Positions 1 to 6,408 are shown, counted from the stretch's first letter. The stretch: DNA of 11,730 nucleotides from Candidatus Omnitrophota bacterium (GCA_016867005.1 VGKM01000025.1:1-11730), one strand, 5' to 3'. Made by a program: numbers and translations. Notes: generated from the sequence alone by a model not told the origin.

Positions 1-939
1 GATTTTGAAAAAAGGTTCGGCGACTGGGGACTGCTTTTTTTACGAATACAGCCAGGCAACGGAAATACTATTTCCCCGGGCCTTAACCTTTTCTCCGGGG
101 TAAATTATAATGCCCATGATAACGGCCCGAAGCCGGAACTGCGGCAATACTGGTACAAACAGCGCCTTTTTGACAATCAAATTTCTTTAACTGCGGGCAA
201 GGTGCAATCAAGAAACCTGCTCGATAGAAGCATATATGCCGGAGATGACGACGCCCAATTCCTGGCAGATGTATTTAATAAATCGCTGGCAATAGAATGG
301 CCTTCCAGGTACGGCCCGGGATTAAATATCGCCGTAGCCCCGCAGAAAATCGGCTTTCTTGAATTCGGGGTTAATTATTTTGACGCGCCCGGAAAATGGG
401 TTCACCTGGGCCGGAATAATGTTTTTTCGTTTGAAACAAAACTTAAATCCCGCCGCGGGAATTACAGGTTTTATTCCTGGGTAAATAAACGCAAACACAG
501 AATGCTCTTAAAACAGCAGGATAAAAATTTGAATTACGGGGCAGGATTCGGCTTTGACCAAGAGATAGCGGATATTTTCGGTATTTTCGGCCGTCTTGGC
601 TGGCAAAGGCCTGATTTAATCCCGGCTGACGGAGGCGCTACAATAGGATTTACCTGGTCAGGCGGCGGACAAATGACGGGAAAATATTGGGGGCGTAACG
701 AAGATGTTCTCGGGATTGCTATCGGACAGTTATTCCCCAGCAAACAATACCATGATGCCGGCAATCCATCCGGCGCAGAAGGACACTTAGAGCTCTATTA
801 CAACTTTGCGCTCGGCAAACACTTCCATATAAGCCCTGACCTGCAGCTTATCTGGAACCCCAATGGCGTAACCAAAGAATCACAGGGCGATGACGGCGCA
901 ATCTTTGTTTACGGCATCCGCGCCCGCTTCGATATGTAA
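1..939 (+). CDS. OprB-family carbohydrate porin, 3' part (5' end outside window)
   Basis: The frame is open from base 1 to the TAA at 937-939, giving 312 residues, so the true start lies upstream. The GTG at 202 is internal, because clearly homologous-looking coding continues before it. The protein is rich in alternating aromatic/polar beta-strand segments and Gly/Asn turns. Near the C-terminus it has the block typical of OprB porins: a YWGRNEDVLGIAIGQ-like segment, then SGAEGHLELYYNFALG, then a PDLQLIWNPNG stretch. It ends in a beta strand reaching the C-terminus, as in outer-membrane barrels. OprB proteins are monomeric outer-membrane barrels for diffusion of sugars and other small solutes; the substrate cannot be told here. 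Signal peptide and any SLH domain would be outside the window. Its stop is one base from the stop of the converging permease gene. Family call is fairly firm. Confidence 0.82.
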   Translation, partial: DFEKRFGDWGLLFLRIQPGNGNTISPGLNLFSGVNYNAHDNGPKPELRQYWYKQRLFDNQISLTAGKVQSRNLLDRSIYAGDDDAQFLADVFNKSLAIEWPSRYGPGLNIAVAPQKIGFLEFGVNYFDAPGKWVHLGRNNVFSFETKLKSRRGNYRFYSWVNKRKHRMLLKQQDKNLNYGAGFGFDQEIADIFGIFGRLGWQRPDLIPADGGATIGFTWSGGGQMTGKYWGRNEDVLGIAIGQLFPSKQYHDAGNPSGAEGHLELYYNFALGKHFHISPDLQLIWNPNGVTKESQGDDGAIFVYGIRARFDM

Positions 940-940
940 A

Positions 941-2172
941 TTATTCCGTATCCTTATAAAACTGTTCGGCCCGTGGATGGATCTTAAACTTTCCTGTTTC
1001 CTGAAAAGAATCAAAAGCAATCGCCCCCAAGAAAAGAATAAGCATAATAAAAGCTAGGACCCGCCTCCAACCCCTTCTTTTGGTTATCGCCAGGATACTC
1101 GGCAATATGCCAAACAGCATCACAATGCCAAAACCCCCTGCCACATCAATCGCCTTTATAAATATATCGGGAAATATCAGGGAAATTGCCAGCGGCGGTA
1201 AGAAGGTAAGCGCAATATTCAGGGCTTTGCTTTGTTTTTTGAAATGATTGACCGTCAGGTCTTTTATGAAAGCTGATAAGCCCATTCCGTTTGCCAAAAA
1301 TGATGTAATGATCGCAAGCAGGGAAAAGATCAGTGCAAAAAGCCCGAATAACGGAGTTGCAATGATTTTTGAAAGCGGAATTGTAGCGGGTTGGTTGTTC
1401 TCAAAAGCATAAATTAAGCTTGCCTGCCCGTTATGCACGGGTATAGCGCCAACGCCGACCAAAATCCACAATGCATTCATTATGAAACCGATAATCATGC
1501 CCAAAAGTATGGTCTTTTCCATAGCGCGGTTATCCCATTTAAGCGCCTGGCATATAGTAGGTATGATATTATGAAAATGAAAAGCCGTTACAACAATAGG
1601 GATAGCACATGGCAGGAATTTCCAATCAGCATACGCAAGCTGGTTGATTTTTATATGCTTTGCACCCATAAAAACAATAATACCAAAAGAAACAAACATA
1701 AGCGTTGTAAATAAAACATTATACTTCTCAATAACTCCTACGCTTGTCAGTATAATTGAACCGAGTACTGCAAAAAATAAAAGCACAACCCATATATGGA
1801 ATGCTTGCGGAATATTAAATAAGCTTATAATTATGCTTGAGCCGCCGGTAATATAGGCGACTAAAAGCCCATACAGTAAAATAAGGTTGGCAGCTATAGC
1901 AACCCATTTTCCGAAAGTACCGAGGTATTTTTCATACAAGCTTGGATAATTAAATGTTCTTCTTTGGCTTCATTAGCTTCTTTTGCCAGGACTACCGCAC
2001 TGTAAAACATTGCTGCGCCGAATACAAACATGTTGATAAGAGACGGCATAAAACCTGCCAGGCCTGTGTTCACAGGCAATGCCAAAATGCCCGCGCCGAT
2101 TAAATTTCCTACCACAAGAAGCGAGACCGAGATCAAAGAAGCAAAAGCTATTTTTGTACCGGCATTACCCAT
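941..2172 (-). pseudogene. HAAAP-family amino-acid permease (serine/aromatic type), frameshifted
   Basis: Two ORFs in different frames make one permease. The N-terminal piece (2172 down to 1894, ATG start) has GNLIGAGILALP, the signature first helix of the hydroxy/aromatic amino-acid permease family (SdaC, TdcC, Mtr, TyrP). The C-terminal piece (TTG at 1939 down to 941) carries the remaining hydrophobic helices. Restoring one A near 1950 joins them as ...EEHLNYPSLYEKYLG..., the expected helix-2/3 loop, giving about 410 residues, the normal family length. A good Shine-Dalgarno (AAGGAG, 2178-2183) precedes the ATG, and the gene starts 13 nt after the serine dehydratase stop. This context favours serine or threonine uptake, as in the E. 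coli sdaC-sdaB pair, but substrate is inferred. The lesion may be real decay or an assembly indel; no other damage is visible. Confidence 0.8.
1949..1954 (-). other. Frameshift site in the permease gene
   Basis: On the minus strand the bases read TTTAAT. One additional A (TTTAAAT) would turn the local reading from H-L-I-I-Q-A into H-L-N-Y-P-S-L-Y-E-K-Y-L-G and fuse the two permease ORFs. The arithmetic agrees: 233 bases separate the ATG at 2172 from the in-frame start of the second ORF, one short of a multiple of three. Confidence 0.75.
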
Positions 2173-2177
2173 TCTCT

Positions 2178-2183
2178 CTCCTT
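2178..2183 (-). promoter_or_regulatory. Ribosome binding site of the permease gene
   Basis: The minus-strand sequence AAGGAG lies just upstream of the ATG at 2172 and directly after the serine dehydratase stop codon (2186-2188). It fixes the permease start and shows the two genes are arranged for co-transcription. Confidence 0.75.
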
Positions 2184-2185
2184 TT

Positions 2186-3567
2186 TTAACAGATTGCCGC
2201 GCAAACGGCTAATCCGCCTTCTGATGTTTCCTTGTATTTTGTGCACATGTCTTTGCCCGTCTCAAACATTGCTTCCAATACCTGGTCAAAATTTATTTTT
2301 TGTTTCCGCGGGTCGCCGGCCGAAGCAAGAAGGTATGCGTTATAGGCCTCCACTGCTGCGACGGCATTACGCTCGATGCATGGTATCTGGACATAGCCGC
2401 CTATAGGATCGCAGGTCATGCCCAGGTGATGTTCAAGCGAGATCTCCGCAGCATTCTCAATAACGTTTAAAGGCGAGCCGTTTACATGCGCTAACAGGGC
2501 TGCTGCCATAGAAGATGCAACGCCTACTTCACCCTGACAGCCGACCTCTGCCCCTGCGATGCTTGCATTATGTTTAGAGATAAACCCGATCAATGACGCA
2601 GCAAGCATTCCGCTGCGCAGCGATTGCTCCGATTTATTAAAACGGTGCTTTAAAAGATACAGTATCCCGGGGATGACTCCCGCTGACCCCGAAGTAGGCG
2701 CAGTAACAACAATATGCCCTGCGGCATTTTCTTCGGAAGCAGCCAGGGCATAAGCATTTAAAAAACAAGGAAACGGTCCGGAATATGCTCAACCGGAAAA
2801 TCATGCGTGGGCTGATGCGCCCTCTTATATAAGGTATGGGCCTTCCTGGCAAGGCCGATTGGCCCGGGCAGCAGGCCTTCGGAATGTATCCCGTTTTCCA
2901 CCGACTCAAACATCACCGATATTATTGCGTCGAGTTTCTTATAGATTTCGCGCTCGCTTGCGCCTGTCAGCGCCTGCTCATTCTTGATCATAAGCTCATC
3001 CAGGGAGATATTGGCTGTGCCGATTATTTTTTTGAATTCCGCCATATTGCCGTAAGGGTAAGGCGGTTCAGGGCGATTCTCTTCAACTTCCCCTTTATAT
3101 TTAATAAAGCCGCCTCCAATGGAATAAAACTCTTTTTCCAAAAGCACCTCTTCTTGCGCCATTAATTTCATTATCACGGTATTTTGAAACGGAAAAGAAT
3201 GCTGCACTGCATCAAAATGGATATTCTTTGAGCTAAAAGGGATTTCTTTGCCTTTCAATTTAACAGAATATGTTTCAGGGCCCTCTTTAAAGATTTTCTC
3301 AAATTCCTCAGAATCGCAGGTTTGCGGCTGCCACCCAAGGATACCCGCAGTGATTGCGCGGTCTGTGCCGTGGCCTTTGCCGGTAGCGCTAAGCGAACCG
3401 TATAAATGAATCTCTATATTTGTAGCGGATTTGATCTTCTCTTCAGGCAGGCCTTCGATAAATTTGAGGAAGCGGTTTGCTGCGCACATCGGCCCTATGG
3501 TATGCGAACTTGAAGGCCCGGGGCCGATCTTAAAAATATCAAATATGGATAATTTTATCGAGCTCAT
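2186..3567 (-). pseudogene. sdaA: L-serine dehydratase, iron-sulfur single-chain type, frameshifted
   Basis: This enzyme deaminates L-serine to pyruvate and ammonia using a [4Fe-4S] cluster. The N-terminal ORF (3567-2758) opens with SIFDIFKIGPGPSSSHTIGPM, the hallmark of the SdaA beta domain, followed by TGKGHGTDRA. The C-terminal part (about 2760 down to 2186) is in another frame and carries the cluster cysteines in GAEVGCQGEVG, LGMTCDPIGG and VQIPCIERNA, ending TGKDMCTKYKETSEGGLA. Adding one T to the six-T run at 2760-2765 joins them as ...RFLVFLNAYALAASEENAAG..., giving 460 residues, close to E. coli SdaA (454). The ATG overlaps the upstream gene's TGA as ATGA, implying translational coupling. 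As read, translation stops at 2758 before the cluster domain, so no active enzyme would form unless the ribosome slips or the deletion is a sequencing error. Confidence 0.88.
2760..2765 (-). other. Frameshift site in sdaA (T6 run)
   Basis: The minus strand reads CTT GTT TTT TAA in the upstream frame. A seventh T gives GTT TTT TTA AAT and restores the conserved SdaA sequence V-F-L-N-A-Y-A-L-A. The P-site TTT followed by TAA could also re-pair one base back (TTT TTA), so -1 slippage is conceivable. A homopolymer indel, real or technical, is simpler. Confidence 0.75.
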
Positions 3568-3908
3568 TTTTTTTCTTTTTTGCGTTCTTCTATTTCGCTA
3601 CGCAGCTGTTTACTGATGATCCTCTCTGTTTCCGCATGAGTATTGGCTATCTTTAAAAGTTCTTCCTGCAGTTTGATACGCCGGGCAGTTTCCTTTTTAA
3701 GCTCCAGCCACCTGCGCCAGGAAAAAATAGCAAAACCGATACTTAAAGTTATAAGCGCTGTAAGGATTTCATCGATATAGGTTAACGCCTGGGGATTTTT
3801 CTGGAACAGTTCTACGAGGAATTTAAAAATGTTGAGAAAATAGGAAATAACCAATATAAATACGGTAATAATTGCAAAGATTATCATATCTTTTTGCATT
3901 TCAAGCAT
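3564..3908 (-). CDS. Small two-helix membrane protein with C-terminal coiled coil, unknown function
   Basis: I do not recognise this 114-residue protein. Residues about 8-34 form a long hydrophobic segment and about 48-64 a second one. The rest (about 66-114) is a highly charged, heptad-like Lys/Glu/Arg helix ending in ERKKEKK, probably a cytoplasmic coiled coil. I chose the ATG at 3908 because AAAGGAG (3915-3921) lies 6 nt upstream; an in-frame ATG at 3971 has no such site and lies within the predicted -35. It is the first gene of the operon, and its TGA overlaps the sdaA ATG (ATGA), so expression of the two is probably coupled. Whether it helps the permease, or is simply co-transcribed, cannot be told. 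Confidence 0.7.
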   Translation of the reverse strand: MLEMQKDMIIFAIITVFILVISYFLNIFKFLVELFQKNPQALTYIDEILTALITLSIGFAIFSWRRWLELKKETARRIKLQEELLKIANTHAETERIISKQLRSEIEERKKEKK

Positions 3909-3943
3909 TTGCTGCTCCTTTGGTAAAATACATCTTAATATAT

Positions 3944-3971
3944 ATTTTATCACGACAGGCAGGAAAATCAA
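3944..3971 (-). promoter_or_regulatory. Predicted sigma70-type promoter of the serine operon
   Basis: On the minus strand TTGATT (3966-3971), a 16-bp spacer and TAAAAT (3944-3949) lie upstream of the gene at 3908. Transcription would start around 3937, leaving a leader of about 30 nt that contains the AAAGGAG ribosome binding site. Confidence 0.5.
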
Positions 3972-3985
3972 GATTGAGAATTTAT

Positions 3986-4897
3986 TTATTCTTCAAAATA
4001 GGAATAAGTATACAATGCAAGTTTGGCAATAAATTTTTTGGCGGGGACGCTGCTTCTGGTGGCATGTTTTGTCAATACGCAGATAATAAAATCTCCTCTG
4101 CAGGTATAAACTATGCCCGCATCATGGCAAATCCGGCGCTCAAGCCCTGTTTTATGGGCAACGGTGATTTCCGGAGGTAAATATTTAGGTATGCGGCTGT
4201 TTGTCTTTGCCAATTTTAAGACCTTGAGGCACCTTTCGGAAATATTTTTGTTCACAAGTTTTTTACGGTAGATCTCTTCCAAAATATCAGCCATATCCCG
4301 GGCAGTCGTAAAATTCTCAATTCCCATTTTGTCCCTGGAATAATAATCAGCGATCCTGCGGTTTAAATTTGTATCTTTTAACCCGAAGGATGCGAATGCG
4401 TTATTCAGGTAATCTATCCCGACTAAGCTGGTCAGCATGTTTGTCGCAGTATTATCGCTATCACAGATCATAAGGCCGATCAGCTCCTCAACGGTAAATG
4501 ACTTGCCCGCAGGCATATCCTTCAGGACCCCTGAGCCGGAAAGCTTGTCTTTTAATTTTAGCGTGATGCTCTGGGTGAGATTGATTTTTCCTTCATCAGC
4601 AGCAAGAAAACATGCTGCCATAATAGGGATTTTTGCCAAACTTGCCGAAGGGAACAGAAGGCCTTCATTATGACGGAAGACCAATCCTGTTTGCATGTCT
4701 TTAATTACCACGCCTGACTGCCCTTTAAATTTATTTATTTCAGCTGTTAATTTATTTTGCAGGGCGCTCCATGCGGCTTTTCTTTTTTCTAAGATGATTT
4801 TACGCTGGTAATCAGTGTAGGCGCGGTAAGAAAAATACGCAACAGGTATTAAAAACAAAAACGCGATTAATATAATTTTGGTTTTTTTCGTAAACAT
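3986..4897 (-). CDS. Membrane-anchored class A beta-lactamase-like serine hydrolase
   Basis: The 303-residue protein has an N-terminal membrane anchor or uncleaved signal (about residues 8-26) and a charged linker. A penicillin-recognising fold follows with three active-site motifs in order: SxxK as S86-L-A-K89, SDN at 147-149, and K249-T-G251. These define the class A beta-lactamase/DD-peptidase superfamily, and the hydrolase domain would face the periplasm. The omega-loop region (about 178-196) shows no clear ExxLN with the deacylating Glu166 equivalent. It may therefore be a peptidoglycan-active or other hydrolase rather than a true beta-lactamase, so I give no resistance call. The ATG at 4897 has no Shine-Dalgarno; a TATAAT sits 7 nt upstream, suggesting a leaderless transcript. 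It ends close to the promoter of the serine operon, which points the same way. Confidence 0.8.
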   Translation of the reverse strand: MFTKKTKIILIAFLFLIPVAYFSYRAYTDYQRKIILEKRKAAWSALQNKLTAEINKFKGQSGVVIKDMQTGLVFRHNEGLLFPSASLAKIPIMAACFLAADEGKINLTQSITLKLKDKLSGSGVLKDMPAGKSFTVEELIGLMICDSDNTATNMLTSLVGIDYLNNAFASFGLKDTNLNRRIADYYSRDKMGIENFTTARDMADILEEIYRKKLVNKNISERCLKVLKLAKTNSRIPKYLPPEITVAHKTGLERRICHDAGIVYTCRGDFIICVLTKHATRSSVPAKKFIAKLALYTYSYFEE

Positions 4898-4904
4898 TTG
4901 CTCT

Positions 4905-4932
4905 ATTATACTATTTTCTGCTGATTATACAA
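4905..4932 (-). promoter_or_regulatory. Predicted promoter of the serine hydrolase gene (leaderless geometry)
   Basis: A perfect minus-strand TATAAT (4905-4910) is preceded, after a 16-bp spacer, by a weak -35 TTGTAT (4927-4932). With 7 nt between the -10 and the ATG at 4897, transcription would begin at or within a base of the start codon. It lies just beyond the terminator of the upstream tRNA gene. Confidence 0.5.
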
Positions 4933-4934
4933 AT

Positions 4935-4963
4935 AAAAAAGCCCTGGCAAGAATGCCGGGGCT
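4935..4963 (-). terminator. Rho-independent terminator of the tRNA gene
   Basis: The minus strand forms a 10-position stem (4954-4963 with 4940-4949) with one C/A mismatch and a 4-nt loop. It is GC-rich (AGCCCCGGCA paired with TGCCAGGGCT) and is followed immediately by a T run at 4935-4940. It begins 5 nt after the CCA end of the tRNA gene. Confidence 0.82.
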
Positions 4964-5171
4964 AATTTTGGCTCCCCCCGTACGACTCGAACGTACGACC
5001 TGGTGGTTACACGTGACCCGAAATTACTTCCGGACGCGGACTATATCTTTGCCGTCGTCTTTCTCGTTACGGCAGCAGGTGCATAGTCTCTGAACCTTCT
5101 CTGACTTTCGTCAAAGCTCGGCTGCTGATTACCCTCTATAAAGTAGGGCTTCCAGCAATTCTCCTGCAGTT

Positions 5172-5495
5172 TCAACTGCGGTTTCCCGCAGAAGCTGCGC
5201 TTTGAGCATGAATTTCGCGGTGACAATTGGCACAAAGTAACATGCACTTATCTAATTCTTCCTTAACTTTAGCCCAACTCCTTGTATAACCTTTTTCGGA
5301 GATGCTAAAGTCCTTACCTGAAGAATTAGTATGATGAAACTCTAAAGCTTCGATACAGTTATCGTAACCGCATACTGAACATTTGCCGCCCTTATATTCA
5401 ATTGCCATCTGGCGAATTTTCTTACGCCTCTTATGAACAGCAGCAATTAAATACTGACGGCGATCAGCATAGCTACGTGTATCAAGCTTTGCCAA
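5172..5495 (-). CDS. Intron-encoded HNH homing endonuclease
   Basis: The 107-residue ORF lies wholly inside the group I intron, upstream of its catalytic core. I chose the TTG at 5495 because AAAGGAGG (5503-5510) lies 7 nt upstream. A longer reading to 5540 would include that ribosome site in the coding region. Residues 1-36 are very basic (HKRRKKIRQ), likely DNA- or RNA-contacting. The HNH fold follows, with zinc-type pairs C39-x2-C42 and C88-x2-C91, the H54-H55 block after a beta strand, N90 and the final H96 of CHREIH. Such enzymes cut intronless alleles so that repair copies the intron in. The stop TGA (5174-5172) sits in the loop of a small hairpin (GCAGT/ACTGC), so the ORF ends where the ribozyme core begins. 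It looks intact; activity is inferred. Confidence 0.85.
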   Translation of the reverse strand: MAKLDTRSYADRRQYLIAAVHKRRKKIRQMAIEYKGGKCSVCGYDNCIEALEFHHTNSSGKDFSISEKGYTRSWAKVKEELDKCMLLCANCHREIHAQSAASAGNRS

Positions 5496-5502
5496 TGAAC
5501 AC

Positions 5503-5510
5503 CCTCCTTT
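5503..5510 (-). promoter_or_regulatory. Ribosome binding site of the HNH ORF
   Basis: AAAGGAGG on the minus strand, 7 nt before the TTG at 5495. It is a near-perfect anti-16S match inside an intron and is the reason for placing the start there. It implies translation directly from the unspliced tRNA precursor or excised intron. Confidence 0.7.
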
Positions 5511-5654
5511 CATGCCCTGTGCCACTTGTACCCGAAGCAACTTTTGCCTCGGCCACTTCGTGGCCTCGGCACAGCCACTCGCTCTACCAACTGAGCTAGG
5601 GGGGAATGATTTCTCCTTTGGGGAATTGATTTAAAAGAGCGTAATTGTAGCAAT

Positions 5655-5682
5655 ATTTTACACGAAATAGGTTTGCAGTCAA
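5655..5682 (-). promoter_or_regulatory. Predicted promoter of the intron-bearing tRNA gene
   Basis: Minus-strand TTGACT (5677-5682), a 16-bp spacer and TAAAAT (5655-5660) lie upstream of the tRNA 5' end at 5605. A second candidate -10, an extended TGCTACAAT (TACAAT at 5644-5649), lies slightly closer. The -35 overlaps the -35 of the divergent queC promoter. Confidence 0.55.
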
Positions 5683-5700
5683 ACGATTTTTAGGTAGAAT
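5673..5700 (+). promoter_or_regulatory. Predicted promoter of queC
   Basis: TTGCAG (5673-5678), a 16-bp spacer and TAGAAT (5695-5700) place the start near 5707, giving a leader of about 18 nt with AAAGGAGA (5711-5718) before the ATG at 5725. The leader is too short for a preQ1 riboswitch and none is seen. Confidence 0.5.
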
Positions 5701-5724
5701 ATAGGGAGTAAAAGGAGATAAGAA

Positions 5725-6387
5725 ATGGAAAAAGCCGTAATCATATTATCCGGCGGCATGGATAGCACGACCCTATTATATGACATCATAAACCAGGGTT
5801 ACGAAACATACGCGCTAAGCATAAATTACGGCCAGAAACATTCTAAAGAACTCGAATGCGCCGCAAAAACCTGCCAAAAACTAAATGTCCCGCACAAAAT
5901 AATCGACCTGTCTGTATTGGGTAAAGAATTGCTCTGCAACAATGCATTGACTTCCGAAAAGATAGAGATCCCGCACGGTAATTATAATGAAGGTAATATG
6001 AAACTTACGGTCGTGCCTAACAGGAACATGATCCTCCTTTCTCTGGCTATTGGCTATGCAATAACTCTCGGAGCAAAAAAGGTCTTTTACGCAGCCCATG
6101 CCGGAGACCATGCCATTTACCCCGATTGCAGGCATGAATTTATTGAAGCGCTAAAAAAGGCCGTCAGCCTTGCGGACTGGGAATCAATCAAACTGGAGGC
6201 GCCTTATTTAACGCTGGACAAAGGAGATATCGCTATTAAGGGCAAGGAGTTAGGAGTTGACTACTCCCTGACCTGGAGCTGCTATGAAGGCAGCGATAAG
6301 GCCTGTGGAATGTGCGGGACCTGCCGCGAAAGGATGGAAGCATTCAAAAAGGCAAAAATTACCGACCCGCTTGGATACAAAGATTAA
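5725..6387 (+). CDS. queC: 7-cyano-7-deazaguanine (preQ0) synthase
   Basis: QueC is a cytoplasmic, ATP-dependent enzyme converting 7-carboxy-7-deazaguanine and ammonia to preQ0, the late precursor of queuosine. The 220 residues match the family length. The PP-loop S9-GGMDST is at the N-terminus, VVPNRNMILLS and AHAGDHAIYPDCR are in the middle, and the zinc site is C186, C194, C197 and C200 near the C-terminus. The ATG at 5725 has a clear AAAGGAGA site. It stands alone: no queD, queE or queF is in the window. It is divergent from the tRNA-Asn gene and shares about 120 bp of control region with it. tRNA-Asn(GUU) is one of the four GUN tRNAs that receive queuosine at G34. Confidence 0.95.
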   Translation: MEKAVIILSGGMDSTTLLYDIINQGYETYALSINYGQKHSKELECAAKTCQKLNVPHKIIDLSVLGKELLCNNALTSEKIEIPHGNYNEGNMKLTVVPNRNMILLSLAIGYAITLGAKKVFYAAHAGDHAIYPDCRHEFIEALKKAVSLADWESIKLEAPYLTLDKGDIAIKGKELGVDYSLTWSCYEGSDKACGMCGTCRERMEAFKKAKITDPLGYKD

Positions 6388-6408
6388 AAAAATACCCTCT
6401 TGCAGCTA

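Larger units (their letters stand above)
5010..5570 (-). ncRNA. Group I self-splicing intron in the tRNA anticodon loop
   Basis: All four conserved core elements appear in order on the minus strand. P is AATTGCTGGAAGCC (5160-5147), Q is AATCAGCAGCCGAGC (5130-5116), R is GTTCAGAGACTATGC (5095-5081) and S is AAAGATATAGTCC (5050-5038). P7 forms from GACTAT (5088-5083) with ATAGTC (5044-5039). P8 is TGCCGT/ACGGCA (5074-5069 with 5055-5050). P9 is a 6-bp helix (5033-5028 with 5023-5018) capped by a GTAA GNRA tetraloop. The exon before the intron ends in U and the intron ends in G, as required. The P1 guide is less certain: GGCCAC (5565-5560) or GTGGCC (5556-5551) can pair with the exon's GTGGCT/GGCTGT. 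The 5' half holds an HNH ORF. Such introns excise themselves by two transesterifications using guanosine. Confidence 0.9.
4969..5605 (-). tRNA. tRNA-Asn(GUU), interrupted by a group I intron
   Basis: Exon 1 is 5605-5571 and exon 2 is 5009-4969. The exons make a full 76-nt cloverleaf. The acceptor TCCCCCC/GGGGGGA has seven pairs. The D arm is GCTC-AGTTGGTA-GAGC. The anticodon stem AGTGG/CCACC has an A-C mismatch at 27/43, and the loop is CTGT|TAA. The variable loop is AGGTC, the T arm is GTACG-TTCGAGT-CGTAC, then G73 and an encoded CCA (4971-4969). The U1-A72 pair and G73, with the TCC...GGAGCCA ends, are typical of bacterial tRNA-Asn. Splicing after T35 (5571) and before T36 (5009) gives anticodon GUU. 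An alternative junction two bases upstream at both ends also obeys the U|...G| rule and would give UGU (Thr), but the acceptor end argues against Thr. Promoter and terminator are both visible. Confidence 0.85.

Noticed and set aside
2194..3616. Plus-strand ORFs across the serine operon
   Set aside because: They lie opposite strongly conserved SdaA and permease coding sequence, have no ribosome binding sites, and encode no recognisable protein.
5496..5540. N-terminal extension of the HNH ORF starting at 5540
   Set aside because: It would place the strong AAAGGAGG site inside the coding region and extend into the P1/P2 part of the intron; the TTG at 5495 is better supported.
5701..5724. preQ1 riboswitch upstream of queC
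   Set aside because: The leader is only about 18 nt from the predicted start and shows no stem with an A-rich tail pairing to a ribosome site.
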